From Psychromonas aquimarina ATCC BAA-1526 (lineage in GTDB: Bacteria > Pseudomonadota > Gammaproteobacteria > Enterobacterales > Psychromonadaceae), in assembly GCF_000428725.1 (NCBI RefSeq), contig NZ_KE386793.1, forward strand, positions 110,293 through 174,292: a DNA stretch of 64,000 nucleotides. Direction: 5' to 3'. The position numbers and the translations under genes were made by a program. The notes beneath the pieces are model-generated. The model was not told the DNA's origin and searched no databases. It saw only the letters and a list, made by a program, of their open reading frames with translations. This document shows, piece by piece, positions 17,403 through 27,227 of this stretch; the first letter of the stretch is position 1, and each line of letters opens with the position of its first letter.

Positions 17403-19610
17403 TTATCGTTCAGTTTTATGGTTGAAGTCTACCTGTTGTAACAGCACTTGTATATCCAGGGCGGTAAATGCGATTAAACGCAGCTGCTCTACGATTAATA
17501 AAACCTCACTGGACAACATTGGTTTATATTTTTCAAATTCGTCCACGGTTATAACCGGCTGGATTTTATCAGTCTGCTGCTGGTTATAAGCAAGTGCAAT
17601 CTGCTTTTCTGTGGCGCAGATCAGATGCTGCAGCGCCTGGTTATTTTCAAACCCCTGCATTTTATGGCGATGTGAAGCCAGGGCTGCAATATATGAAACT
17701 AATGCATCACAGCGGTTTACTAAGGCGTAAACCTCGCGGTTAAGTTTTTGTTTTGAGCTGGGTTCAAATAACATGCTCTGCCAGGCGCTGGTTAACAGCG
17801 CATCACTCTGGAATGTTTGAAAACGTGTTTCGCGATAGTTAAGGTTTTCACTTCTACCGTACTGATACTGCTGACTGACCTGTTTGAAATAGCGCCCGCT
17901 TAAATTTAATAACTGATTGACCAGGGAAGGAAAACGCTGAAACTGCCAGTCTGGAAATATAAAACTGATGGCCAGCACACTTAAAAGACAGCCTAATAAA
18001 GTTTCACCAATTCTAGCGGGTAAAATTTCCATGCCGCTGCCGGTTAACAGATTAAATATAAACATCACAAACAGGGTAATAAATACCACGGCTAACCCAT
18101 AGTTAGTGCGCAGATAACTGAAAAAGAAAAAGGCGGTAAGAATTAACAAAACAATCTGAGAGAAGCTCCCGCCAACCAGCATCAGAATAGGATAACCAAG
18201 TAGAATACCTGCCAAGGTGCCTAAACTTCTTAGTATCAGGCGTTTACGTGTTTCACTAAAGCTCGGTTGGCAGACAAACAGTACGGTTAATAAGATCCAG
18301 AAGCCGTGCGCTAACTGAAAACTCTGCTGCAGGGCAAAAGCGACCAGCAGACTGGTGCTGATTCTTACAGCATGTTTAAAAACGGGATTAGTTGCTTTCA
18401 TTGACTGTATAAGGGTCTTGAAAATAGACTGTGTCGGCTGGCCCTGTTGTTCAACAGAAATTACCGGGCTTTCTGCCTGTTCAACCGGATCATAGCTGCA
18501 CAGGCTTAATAATAGGTGATCAATACCGCGAATATTGTCATAAATAGCCTGTAGTGCCTGCATCGCTTCATTGTTATTATCAAACTCAGGCTGCTGTTTT
18601 AGCAGATACAGCTGATCGGCTAATGCATTAAATGTCCACTTCAGGCGTCGGCTGTGCTGATATGGTTTTTTATCATTAACTGCGGCACCAAGCTGGTAGT
18701 ACTCTTCGCTGAGCTGTAAAAACAGCTGATGATAACCTTCTAAAATCTGGCTTTTCCCGAAGGTAATTTCTAACTGACTGTAAAGGTATTGACTGGCACT
18801 GATGCGTTCATGAATCTGTTCGGCAACGAAATAATAGTAGTTCAGTTTATTAAGTTCAGACTGCTGCTGACAGACCTGAAAACGCGACTGAATAATACGT
18901 TTTGACTGATCTAGACGCGCCATAATGGCAATATTCTGTACCGCTAACTGCTGACGGACGGAAAAAATACCTTCTCTGCTGGTGCCTTCTATTTCGTTAA
19001 ACAATGCAGATTTCTGCTGCTGATAACGGCTTAATGAGAAAAACAGCTGCGCTAACTGCTCGCGCAGTGAGCGGTAGGGGCTGTAGAAATTCCAGATAAT
19101 TGAAAACAGGCCGTACCATAAAGCGCCGAGGCTTAATAAAAGCGGCTGCTCATACCAGTTAATGCCGCTCTGGTGTCCGATCATGGTATAGATCGCAACT
19201 AGAATTGCGCCGAATCCCACTTTACTGTAATGCGTACCGAGTGCCGCCAGCATCATAAAAACAAAACTTGAGGTTAATAAACCTAAGCCGAATAGAATCG
19301 GATAGGGCATTAATAATTCTACGCTGGCGGATGCAATAAAAAAGCAGATCACAATGGTAAGAATAAATTTACGCCGGTTTTTATAATTATCATCGGTTTC
19401 TACGATGGCACTGGCCATCACCCCTAAGCACAATGAGATTGACATCTGCAGACTGGACTGTTCAAAAAAGGGCAGTAAATTGTAGTTAAGCACCGGAATA
19501 AAAGTAATACTCATTGCAATTAAAACGCGCAGTCCGGAGTGAACATTTGAGTCGGAAACAAGTTTGCGGGCGATGTTTTTAAAACTGCTAAGCGAGCGGG
19601 ATGTTTTCAT
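17403..19610 (-). CDS. yccS: YccS/YhfK-family inner-membrane protein (FUSC-like)
   Basis: A 735-aa membrane protein with two groups of about five to six hydrophobic segments (about residues 25-170 and 405-535) separated by a long soluble region, the layout of the YccS/YhfK family related to fusaric-acid-resistance and aromatic-acid efflux proteins. Family stretches include FWILLTVLFVCQPSFSETRKR and LLGCLLSVLAISFIFPDWQF. The transported substrate is unknown. tusE follows at 12 nt, so the two probably share a transcript. Confidence 0.85.
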   Translation of the reverse strand: MKTSRSLSSFKNIARKLVSDSNVHSGLRVLIAMSITFIPVLNYNLLPFFEQSSLQMSISLCLGVMASAIVETDDNYKNRRKFILTIVICFFIASASVELLMPYPILFGLGLLTSSFVFMMLAALGTHYSKVGFGAILVAIYTMIGHQSGINWYEQPLLLSLGALWYGLFSIIWNFYSPYRSLREQLAQLFFSLSRYQQQKSALFNEIEGTSREGIFSVRQQLAVQNIAIMARLDQSKRIIQSRFQVCQQQSELNKLNYYYFVAEQIHERISASQYLYSQLEITFGKSQILEGYHQLFLQLSEEYYQLGAAVNDKKPYQHSRRLKWTFNALADQLYLLKQQPEFDNNNEAMQALQAIYDNIRGIDHLLLSLCSYDPVEQAESPVISVEQQGQPTQSIFKTLIQSMKATNPVFKHAVRISTSLLVAFALQQSFQLAHGFWILLTVLFVCQPSFSETRKRLILRSLGTLAGILLGYPILMLVGGSFSQIVLLILTAFFFFSYLRTNYGLAVVFITLFVMFIFNLLTGSGMEILPARIGETLLGCLLSVLAISFIFPDWQFQRFPSLVNQLLNLSGRYFKQVSQQYQYGRSENLNYRETRFQTFQSDALLTSAWQSMLFEPSSKQKLNREVYALVNRCDALVSYIAALASHRHKMQGFENNQALQHLICATEKQIALAYNQQQTDKIQPVITVDEFEKYKPMLSSEVLLIVEQLRLIAFTALDIQVLLQQVDFNHKTER

Positions 19611-19660
19611 TAATATCAGTCTAGTAGTATGTCTTTGATTAGTTCAGCGTACTGAGTTTA

Positions 19661-19690
19661 TTTCTATTCGATTTAAAATCTAAATAGAAA
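19661..19690. promoter_or_regulatory. Near-palindrome between yccS and folD
   Basis: Arms TTTCTATT-C-GATTT and AAATC-TA-AATAGAAA form an imperfect 30-bp palindrome about 50 bp upstream of the yccS start. It may be an operator or simply an AT-rich symmetric stretch. The rest of the 406-bp divergent region (19611-20016) shows no clear gene or terminator; a 27-codon frame ending just before folD lacks a ribosome-binding site. Confidence 0.3.
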
Positions 19691-20016
19691 ATATAAAGGC
19701 AAAGTGTACTGATTCATGTGACATCAGACAATTGTTTTGCGACAATATGTATTCAAACAGCTTAAAGGTGTCAAAATTTGTACCTGTTAGGCAGCTTGAG
19801 GATATATTCAAGTAGTTAAAGTCTAATAATAACGATATCAATAATGTGATTTTGTACTGCGCGGGAAAATTAACTCCAGCAGGGCATAAGCTGCCGAAAC
19901 CGCTTTTTCCTTTATATGATTTATTACAAATGCGGACAGAGCAGGACGGCTCACTTACTGGGTCTGTTTATTATCAGTATTACCCCTATGAATCATTACC
20001 AAAAGAGAGTTGAACA

Positions 20017-20874
20017 ATGTCTGCACAAATAATAGACGGAAGAGCAATTGCAGCCGCAATTACTGATAAAGTTGCGAAGGGTGTTTCAGCTAGAGTTAAT
20101 AAAGGTTTACGTGCTCCCGGTCTTGCTGTTGTTTTAGTTGGAAGCGATCCTGCTTCTGAGGTTTATGTCGGCAGCAAACGCCGCACCTGTGAAAAAGTCG
20201 GTTTTGTCTCTAAATCATATGATCTGCCGGCTGATATCAGTCAGGAAGAATTATTAGCCCTAATTGATGAACTTAATGCGGATACAACGGTTGACGGCAT
20301 TTTAGTTCAGTTTCCGTTACCGGAAGGCTTAGATGAAACCTTAGTAATTGAACGCATCCATCCGGATAAAGATGTTGATGGTTTTCATCCTTATAATGTC
20401 GGCCGCTTAGCACAGCGTATTCCGCGCCTTCGTTCATGCACCCCCCGCGGTATGATCAGCATGATCGAGGCAATCGGTGTAGATATTAGAGGTAAGCATG
20501 CCGTTGTGGTCGGCGCATCGAATATCGTCGGCCGTCCTATGACCCTTGAGCTGTTATTAGCCGGCTGTACAACAACCTGCTGTCACCGCTTTACCGAGGA
20601 TTTGGAGCATCATGTAAAACAAGCTGATGTATTAGTGGTCGCCCGCGGGCAGGCGAATTTTATTCCAGGTGAGTGGATAAAAGAGGGCGCAATTGTATTA
20701 GATGTGGGTATCAACCGTTTAGAAAACGGTAAACTTGCCGGTGATGTTGATTTTGAAAGCGCGAAAAAGCGTGCCGCCTGGATTTCCCCTGTACCAGGTG
20801 GTGTCGGTCCTATGACGGTCGCTACATTAATTGAAAATACCCTGTTTGCCTGTAATGAGTTCCATACAAAATAA
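20017..20874 (+). CDS. folD: Methylenetetrahydrofolate dehydrogenase/cyclohydrolase
   Basis: A bifunctional one-carbon enzyme: NADP-dependent oxidation of 5,10-methylene-THF and hydrolysis of methenyl-THF to 10-formyl-THF. The 285-aa protein has the usual order: [20 protein letters not shown] (catalytic lysine in the YxxxK context), VQFPLPE, the signature [27 protein letters not shown] (dinucleotide binding) and the C-terminal [17 protein letters not shown]. The ATG has a GAGAG ribosome-binding site and is followed by its own terminator. Confidence 0.97.
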   Translation: MSAQIIDGRAIAAAITDKVAKGVSARVNKGLRAPGLAVVLVGSDPASEVYVGSKRRTCEKVGFVSKSYDLPADISQEELLALIDELNADTTVDGILVQFPLPEGLDETLVIERIHPDKDVDGFHPYNVGRLAQRIPRLRSCTPRGMISMIEAIGVDIRGKHAVVVGASNIVGRPMTLELLLAGCTTTCCHRFTEDLEHHVKQADVLVVARGQANFIPGEWIKEGAIVLDVGINRLENGKLAGDVDFESAKKRAAWISPVPGGVGPMTVATLIENTLFACNEFHTK

Positions 20875-20902
20875 ACAATTTGTTTTCTTCTGCGTACTAA
20901 AG

Positions 20903-20930
20903 AAGGAGAGTGCTGCTCTCCTTTGTCATT
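20903..20930 (+). terminator. Intrinsic terminator of folD
   Basis: An 8-bp stem AAGGAGAG/CTCTCCTT (20903-20910 with 20916-20923) is followed by a T-rich tract. Confidence 0.75.
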
Positions 20931-21442
20931 TTTGCCGCCGGGCTTAAAGCATGGATTTACTTGTCTCAGCTTGAATTAAGCGTGAGTTAAATTAATATCT
21001 TTATTTTCTCTGCAGTACGCTTGTTTTCCTTTGTTAAATAATTGATTAGCTGAATAATTTAACAAAACATGCAAATAAACTGTGAAGATCAGCAAATTAC
21101 TTCTATTTAACTGCAATTATTGAGTGATCTCTGTGCATATAAAGAATATCATAGTAGTATTCGATATTTGTTAATCAATGATATTTTATAAAAACATCAA
21201 TTAGCTGGAAATAATGTCCTAGACAGCCTGTTATTTGTACTGCTGGGCGTGTTTTTTGCTGTTGTATATCATGAAGATGGCGAAAATTGCTTTACACTGC
21301 ATATTGTAAATTTAAAAAGTCAATAAAATGGTATAGACATTGCATCTATACAGTGTAATGAAAATGAACAGAATGAAAATTGAATAGAGCACCTTTCATT
21401 TTGAACATTGTAAACAGGATACTGACTTAAAGGGAATAGCGT
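20931..21442. other. AT-rich intergenic region
   Basis: About 510 bp between folD and the tandem GGDEF gene. It holds a short symmetric element TATAGA-N7-TCTATA near 21334-21352, about 90 bp upstream of the next start, which may belong to its promoter. No gene, tRNA or riboswitch was recognised; in particular no c-di-GMP-I aptamer core was found. Confidence 0.4.
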
Positions 21443-22684
21443 ATGGCGCAATACAATCAAACTGAAGAAGAAGTAATTAGTTCGAATATATCAACTTATG
21501 AGCCACTAAATAAAGATGCGGATTCAAAAGGAGTAGTTGATATGGCTAAATATAAACAGCCGGACGAAAAAGTCAGTTCTGAAACATCTGCTTTTGAACA
21601 AGTTATGTCGCAGATGAATATTGCGGATCGTCATGCTTTTGACATGCACTATGATAAGCTGTGGGCTGAAGCGAGTGATGAAAATGAACTGCTGTCAGTG
21701 CTGATCTGTGAGATTGATTTCTTTAAAGCTTATAACGATAATTATGGTCACCAGGCCTCTGCTTTCATGTTATTAGTGATTGGTTTGGCCCTGAAAAATA
21801 CCTGTGAAGAATTCGGCTGTTTTTTAGCGCGTTACAGAGGTGATGAATTTGCCATTTTAATTAAAGGTGGTGATGTTAAAAAAACACGTGATATTGCTGA
21901 AACACTGCGTCAGGCGGTGGAAAAATCTCGTACAGAGCATAACTTCTCTGACGTAAGCGATATTGTTACCTTGAGTATCGGCATCTCCAGTATTTTCCCT
22001 ACCTCCATGAAAATTCTAATGAATGCTGCCGGAAGTGCACTAACTTCCGCCAAGGTGTCTGGATATAATCAGGTTTGCGGACATGCTGAGCCTGAAGATA
22101 AAAACAGCGGCTTATTACCGGTTAACGATACTTTACTGGCTGCGCAGATAAAAGAACAGCTTGATACTGAAAAAGATGATTTTGAACGCCTAATGAGCGA
22201 AATGAATATTTTTGATCGCCGTGACTTCAATAGTTATTTTGTTAAAACCTGGCAGGAAGCAAGTAAAGCCAGTGAACTGCTTTCTATGGTTATGTGTGAA
22301 ATAGACTTTTTCCAGGAGTTTATGGATCACTACGAAAAAGAAACCAGTTATGATGTTTTATTAATTGTTGCTTGTACATTAAAGAATAAATGTGAAGAAT
22401 TTGACTGCTTTGTGGCACGTCTTGAAGGTTCAAAGTTTGCCATTTTAATTAAAGGCGGCAATGCAACTAAAGGACTTAAAGTGGCAGAAAGTATTCGAGT
22501 CGCACTTGAAGAGTTAAATGTTGAACATGCTCAATCACCGGTTAAGAACGCTCTTACGATGAGTATGGGGCTGTCTAATATTTTCCCAAGTGAAATGAAT
22601 TCAATGAAAATGCTGATGGCTAAAGTTGACAGTGCTTTAAGTGATGCTAAAACGTCGGGTCATGACCAGATAAGCGTTAATTAA
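21443..22684 (+). CDS. Protein with two tandem GGDEF-type domains, second degenerate
   Basis: A soluble 413-aa protein with no membrane segment. Two copies of one unit (residues about 51-213 and 247-412) each hold a GGDEF-type domain. Copy 1 keeps the metal-binding IDFFKAYNDNYGHQ and RGDEF at 132-136, so it may make c-di-GMP. Copy 2 has EGSKF at 328-332 and lost the YGH motif, so it should be inactive and perhaps regulatory. Neither has an RxxD inhibitory site at the usual place. The N-terminus also repeats a short motif (MAQYNQTEEEV and MAKYKQPDEKV). AGGG precedes the ATG at good spacing and a strong terminator follows: a single-gene unit. Confidence 0.85.
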   Translation: MAQYNQTEEEVISSNISTYEPLNKDADSKGVVDMAKYKQPDEKVSSETSAFEQVMSQMNIADRHAFDMHYDKLWAEASDENELLSVLICEIDFFKAYNDNYGHQASAFMLLVIGLALKNTCEEFGCFLARYRGDEFAILIKGGDVKKTRDIAETLRQAVEKSRTEHNFSDVSDIVTLSIGISSIFPTSMKILMNAAGSALTSAKVSGYNQVCGHAEPEDKNSGLLPVNDTLLAAQIKEQLDTEKDDFERLMSEMNIFDRRDFNSYFVKTWQEASKASELLSMVMCEIDFFQEFMDHYEKETSYDVLLIVACTLKNKCEEFDCFVARLEGSKFAILIKGGNATKGLKVAESIRVALEELNVEHAQSPVKNALTMSMGLSNIFPSEMNSMKMLMAKVDSALSDAKTSGHDQISVN

Positions 22685-22707
22685 AAACTGTTGTAAAAAT
22701 ATTATAG

Positions 22708-22744
22708 AAAACCTGTTCGTTAATAACGAACAGGTTTTTTTTTG
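22708..22744 (+). terminator. Strong intrinsic terminator
   Basis: A 14-bp stem (22708-22721 with 22725-22738, 3-nt loop) runs into nine T's, just after the tandem GGDEF gene. Confidence 0.93.
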
Positions 22745-23560
22745 CCTGTTTAAAGGTATTTAGAGTCTCGCAGGAGCATTTCACGGTTTTGCCATCGCGT
22801 AAAAAAGATAATAAGGCGCAGCTAGCTTGAGCAGCAGAGGAATGAAAACAGCACAACTATTTAACAACTTAGAGTAGAAGCGGCTGTTATCGTCATAAGA
22901 AGCTCTTATATCTTTATTATTAATACAGTTAATATTGTGAAAAATAATTGATTTAAAGCTCTATGTTTATGTCTTTTTGTTGATTTATTGTTTCTTTTTT
23001 AAAAGCCTGGCACTTTTTTTATGGTTTTTTTATTGTTGTTTTCTCTCATTTTGTGAGCTTATATTGCGCTTGTTATTGGTGGGTGCGCTTGTATATTCTG
23101 TTTGAGCATCGCTTGTTTTGTTTAAAATCACCATTAGCGGATAAATTGTAATTTCTTATGACAGTGATGATTTTATAATTTTTGTGTTCGCTTTCGGATC
23201 TTAAAGTGTGATCTATCCGTTGATTTTTAAATACAAATTAAATTGTTAATAATAAGTTAAGCGTGTCTATTGGAGTACTTTATAGGCGTTTGAAAATTAT
23301 TTTAAAAGATCTGCGTGAAAACGTTTACCCCTTGGCGCTGCTGCGTTTAGCTGTTATTTGTCAAGAAAATTTATCTTGTTTTGCTGTTTGTATTTTATAC
23401 AAAAAATGCTTGTAAAATGTATGTGTTATAGAAAATCAGAAAAGTTCATTTTTATTGCAAATTTTTTTTAGCTTGATAGTGTAACGGCCATGCAGTGGGG
23501 ACACGCTGCAAATTCAGGAAGAATATGAAACTGTGTACTTAATTTAAAAGGGCAATGGAA
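22745..23560. promoter_or_regulatory. Long AT-rich region upstream of the porin gene
   Basis: Over 800 bp without a convincing gene, T-rich, with poly-T tracts near 22976-23050. A possible promoter is TTGTAT-N17-TGTAAA near 23391-23419, leaving a leader of about 130 nt. Long upstream regions with several regulator sites are usual for major porins. No specific binding site could be assigned. Confidence 0.35.
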
Positions 23561-24559
23561 ATGAAAAAAACAATACTGGCAGTTGCAGTAACAGGTTTAA
23601 TGGCGGCTTCTGCGCAGGCTGCAAATGTTTATGATGCAGACGGCGTGAGTGCTGACGTTTACGGTCGTATGCAGTTTGATATTAGTGACAGCAAAGATAA
23701 AACTATGTCAGGTGTCGGTAGTGCGCGTTTAGGTATTAACGCATCATCTGAAATTGCCCCGGGTATCAGAGGTATCGCTAAAGGTGAATGGCAGATTCGT
23801 GCTGAAAACAGTGCTGACGATGCTAAGCAGTTATCTGCTCGTCACGTTTACGCTGGTTTTGCAACAGATGACTACGGTCAAGTGGTATTCGGTCAGACTG
23901 ATACGGCTTTCTACCAGGCTGTTGCGGCAACTGATATCTTTAATACTTACGGTTATTCTGCATTTGCTAATGTTGAAGACGGTCGTCAGGAAGGTCAGAT
24001 TGTTTATAACGGTACATTTAACAACTTCTACGTAGGCGCTTCTGCACAGTTCGCCGATGATAACTTCAAATACGACTTAGGTAACCCGGATTCAGGCGTT
24101 CCAGCACACACTACCGGCGAATATCTTGATAAATCTTATGCTGCAACATTAGGTTACACTGCAGACTTCGGTCTTAGCGTTTATGGTGGTTACCACGCAC
24201 AGGAATTTAAAGACGGTGATAAAAATAACTATGCATTATCTGCTAGTTACTCTCGCGATGACTTATACCTAGGTGCTGCTTATGTGTGGGCAGAACTTGA
24301 AAAAGACGGCGTTACAGGTGAATCTAAAGTAGCTGGTTATGATTTAGTTGCATCTTACGCAATTGATAAAGTATTAGTGTACGGTGGTTATGCATTCCAG
24401 GAAGCTAAAGGTAACATCAGTGGTGATAGAGCTGATGAATTTACGTTAGCAACTGCTTACAGCTTTAACAGCAATATGAAAGCCTGGGCTGAATATAAAA
24501 TTGACCAGATTGACGGTAATGAAAACGAATGGACTGTTGCAGTTCAATACAACTTCTAA
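23561..24559 (+). CDS. Outer-membrane porin (OmpU/OmpC-type general porin)
   Basis: A trimeric 16-strand diffusion porin. A signal peptide (MKKTILAVAVTGLMAASAQA) is followed by a beta-rich mature protein starting ANVYDADGVSADVYGRMQFD. Typical porin stretches are SARLGINASSEIAPG, RHVYAGFATDDYGQVVFGQTD and the C-terminal phenylalanine in VAVQYNF, the recognition signal for outer-membrane assembly. I chose the ATG at 23561, with AAGGG eight bases upstream, over the ATG at 23555. Even codon use and a strong terminator suggest high expression. Confidence 0.93.
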   Translation: MKKTILAVAVTGLMAASAQAANVYDADGVSADVYGRMQFDISDSKDKTMSGVGSARLGINASSEIAPGIRGIAKGEWQIRAENSADDAKQLSARHVYAGFATDDYGQVVFGQTDTAFYQAVAATDIFNTYGYSAFANVEDGRQEGQIVYNGTFNNFYVGASAQFADDNFKYDLGNPDSGVPAHTTGEYLDKSYAATLGYTADFGLSVYGGYHAQEFKDGDKNNYALSASYSRDDLYLGAAYVWAELEKDGVTGESKVAGYDLVASYAIDKVLVYGGYAFQEAKGNISGDRADEFTLATAYSFNSNMKAWAEYKIDQIDGNENEWTVAVQYNF

Positions 24560-24593
24560 GCTGTTTAATATTTAAAGATTTCATTAAATATTA

Positions 24594-24619
24594 AAAAAGC
24601 CCGCTTGTGCGGGCTTTTT
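24594..24619 (+). terminator. Intrinsic terminator of the porin gene
   Basis: AAAAAGCCCGC-TTGT-GCGGGCTTTTT, a perfect 11-bp stem with a 4-nt loop. Confidence 0.95.
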
Positions 24620-24676
24620 GCGTTTCGGGGAAAATAACTTTCTTAAGTCTGCTCTTTGGGCACAAAAAAAGCTGAC

Positions 24677-24700
24677 AAAAAAGGAGATACCAGATCTCCT
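24677..24700 (-). terminator. Intrinsic terminator of alaA
   Basis: On the minus strand AGGAGAT-CTGGT-ATCTCCT is followed by TTTTT. An outer CTGAC/GTCAG pair extends it. Confidence 0.88.
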
Positions 24701-24724
24701 GTTAGATTTCGTCAGTGGGTGTTT

Positions 24725-25939
24725 CTACTGGCTGTAAGTTGATAAGAAATTGCCGATTTTTGAAATGGCGCTGCTTAATTCATCCATACGAGGCAGGCAG
24801 ACAATGCGGAAGTGATCCGGGCGATGCCAGTTAAAGCCGGTGCCCTGTACAACTAATATCTTTTCTTCCATTAATAAGTCCATGGCAAAACGCTGATCAT
24901 CTTTAATATTGAATTTCTTCTGATCAAGTTTAGGGAACAGATATAAAGCCCCTTTAGGTTTAGTACAGCTTACTCCGGGAATATCATTAAGCAGTTTCCA
25001 GGCGTTTTGTGTCTGCTCATATAAGCGTCCGCCGGGAATGATTAACTCATTAATACTCTGGTAACCACCCAGCGATGTCTGTATTGCATGCTGCATGGGT
25101 ACGTTGGCGCATAAACGCATACTGGCAAGTATTTCTAAGCCGCTGATATAATCACGCGCTTGTTTTTTAGCGCCGCTGATCATCATCCAGCCGACCCGGA
25201 AACCGCATACACGATAAGCTTTAGACAGGCCGTCAAAGGTAACAATTAAAATATCATCGGCTAATGTAGCCAGCGGGATATGCTTAGCATCATCGTAAAC
25301 AATCTTTGAATAGATTTCATCGGAGAAAACGATCAGATTATGCTGACGTGCCAGCTCAACTATCTGCTCTAGTAATTCTTTACTGTACACCGCACCCGTT
25401 GGATTGTTGGGATTAATAAGAACAATGCCTTTGGTTTTGCTGGTGATTTTAGACTTGATATCGTCGATATCCGGAAACCAGTCAGACTGTTCATCACAGA
25501 TATAATGTACCGCTTTACCGCCCGATAAATTGGCCGCCGCTGTCCACAGAGGGTAATCCGGAGCCGGCACTAACAGCTCATCACCGTTATTCAGCAGCCC
25601 CTGCATCGCCATTACGATCAGTTCACTTACGCCGTTGCCGATATATATATCATCGGTATCTAAAGAAAGCAGTCCTTTTGCCTGGTAATGCTGCATCACG
25701 GCTTTTCGTGCAGAGAACAGACCTTTGCTGTCACAGTAGCCCTGGCTTTGCGGCAGGTTTTTAATCACGTCCATTAACACTTCTTCCGGTGCTTCAAAAC
25801 CGAACGGGGCGGGGTTACCGATATTAAGTTTAAGGATCCGTTGTCCTTCGTCTTCCAGTTTCTGGGCTTCTTTAAGCACAGGTCCGCGAATGTCATAACA
25901 AACATTATCTAACTTATGGGACTTTTCAATGGAATACAT
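24725..25939 (-). CDS. alaA: Glutamate-pyruvate aminotransferase AlaA
   Basis: The main alanine-forming aminotransferase, using glutamate and pyruvate with PLP. The 404-aa protein follows E. coli AlaA nearly throughout: IEKSHKLDNVCYDIRGPVLK, LNIGNPAPFGF, PAPDYPLWTAA, INPNNPTGAVYS, the PLP lysine in FDGLSKAYRVCGFR and LEILASMRLCANVP. The length matches. It is divergent from metR across about 200 bp and has its own terminator. Confidence 0.95.
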   Translation of the reverse strand: MYSIEKSHKLDNVCYDIRGPVLKEAQKLEDEGQRILKLNIGNPAPFGFEAPEEVLMDVIKNLPQSQGYCDSKGLFSARKAVMQHYQAKGLLSLDTDDIYIGNGVSELIVMAMQGLLNNGDELLVPAPDYPLWTAAANLSGGKAVHYICDEQSDWFPDIDDIKSKITSKTKGIVLINPNNPTGAVYSKELLEQIVELARQHNLIVFSDEIYSKIVYDDAKHIPLATLADDILIVTFDGLSKAYRVCGFRVGWMMISGAKKQARDYISGLEILASMRLCANVPMQHAIQTSLGGYQSINELIIPGGRLYEQTQNAWKLLNDIPGVSCTKPKGALYLFPKLDQKKFNIKDDQRFAMDLLMEEKILVVQGTGFNWHRPDHFRIVCLPRMDELSSAISKIGNFLSTYSQ

Positions 25940-26136
25940 GAGAACCTCTTAAAACATTACAGTGCGCACAGCGCATAAAATAGGGAGCATAAATTTGCAG
26001 CTTACAAAAGTACCTGATCTTAAAGAGAGTGTGAAGTAAATAAAAGGGGCAAGTAGGGATTCAATCTATTATTATTAATTATTTTCAAGTATTGTTGAAA
26101 TAATTGCGTATTTTTACTTCAGAACCGGGGCGGCTT

Positions 26137-27069
26137 TTGACTAAAATTGAAATTAAACATCTAAAAACCCTGTCGACTTTAAACAGTACCGGCAGTTTAG
26201 TAGAGGCCGCTAAACAGCTGCATCTTACTCAGTCGGCTTTATCACATCAGTTAAAAGAGTTAGAAGGGCGTCTTGACTGTTCGCTGTTTATCCGTAAATC
26301 ACGTCCGCTTAGATTTACCGTCTCCGGGCTGCGTTTACTGGAGCTTGCTGAGCAGGTGCTGCCGCAGATCCGCAGCGCAGAGCGTGATCTGTCGCGCCTG
26401 GCTTCGGGTGATGCCGGCAGGCTGCATATGGCTATAGAATGCCATTCATGTTTTCAGTGGCTGATGCCGGCTATTGATAAATTTCGCGACAGCTGGCCGG
26501 AAGTAGAACTGGACTTCTCCAGTGGTTTTAGTTTTTTACCCTTACCGGCCCTAAAGCGGGGTAATCTGGATTTAGTGGTTACTTCAGATCCGCAGCCCAT
26601 TGAAGGGATCACCTATATTCCACTGTTTAGTTATCAGCCTATGCTCGCTCTGAGCCGTCATCACCGCCTTGCTAACAAAACTTATATTGAAGCTGAAGAT
26701 CTTAGCCAGGAAACTCTAATCACTTATCCCGTTGAAAAAGAGCGTCTGGATATTTTCAATCAGTTTTTAATGCCAGAAGGGGTTTCTCCGGCTAAAATCC
26801 GTCAGGCAGATATGACCCTGATGATGCTGCAGCTGGTGGCGAGCGGACGTGGTGTCGCCGGGTTACCCAACTGGGCATTATTTGAATATCTGAAAAAAGA
26901 CTATGTAGTGGCGCGACGTTTAGGTAAAGAAGGATTATGGAACACCTTGTATGCTGCCGTACGTGAAGAGCAGAAATCACTGCCTTATCTGGAAGATTTT
27001 ATTAAAACTGCGATAGACTGCTGTTTTGCTCACCTTAAGGGGATCAAGGTAGCAGATGCTGCTGAATAA
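26137..27069 (+). CDS. metR: LysR-family regulator MetR
   Basis: The homocysteine-responsive activator of methionine biosynthesis genes. An N-terminal winged helix (KIEIKHLKTLSTLNSTGSLV, LTQSALSHQLKELEGRL, LFIRKSRPLRFT) is followed by the effector domain with ECHSCFQWLMPAIDKF and IYPVEKERLDIF, the pattern of E. coli MetR. Translation probably starts at the TTG at 26137 (MTKIEIKHLKT) with GGGG upstream, since E. coli MetR begins MIEVKHLKT; a TTG at 26104 would add eleven residues. No metE or metF gene is near, so it must act at a distance. Confidence 0.9.
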   Translation: MTKIEIKHLKTLSTLNSTGSLVEAAKQLHLTQSALSHQLKELEGRLDCSLFIRKSRPLRFTVSGLRLLELAEQVLPQIRSAERDLSRLASGDAGRLHMAIECHSCFQWLMPAIDKFRDSWPEVELDFSSGFSFLPLPALKRGNLDLVVTSDPQPIEGITYIPLFSYQPMLALSRHHRLANKTYIEAEDLSQETLITYPVEKERLDIFNQFLMPEGVSPAKIRQADMTLMMLQLVASGRGVAGLPNWALFEYLKKDYVVARRLGKEGLWNTLYAAVREEQKSLPYLEDFIKTAIDCCFAHLKGIKVADAAE

Positions 27070-27227
27070 GTGCCTTTAATATCATGAGCTGAATATTTAA
27101 ACGATTTCACCGCGGGTGCTTTAATAATCTTGACCTTTCATCAATTTTTGTTGTTCATTCATTTGCAGTGTCACGAATAAAAAGTCACACTGAGCGCCTA
27201 TTTATTTTATATGGTGAGAATGAACAG

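Noticed and set aside
19930-20013. 27-codon ORF just before folD
   Set aside because: No ribosome-binding site; it ends three bases before folD but nothing else supports translation.
21001-21442. c-di-GMP riboswitch before the GGDEF gene or elsewhere
   Set aside because: The conserved aptamer core (such as GGACGCAAAGCC-like sequence) was not found in this or other leaders.
23000-23020. Sigma-54 promoter before the porin gene (TGGCAC)
   Set aside because: The matching -12 element TTGC is absent at the required distance.
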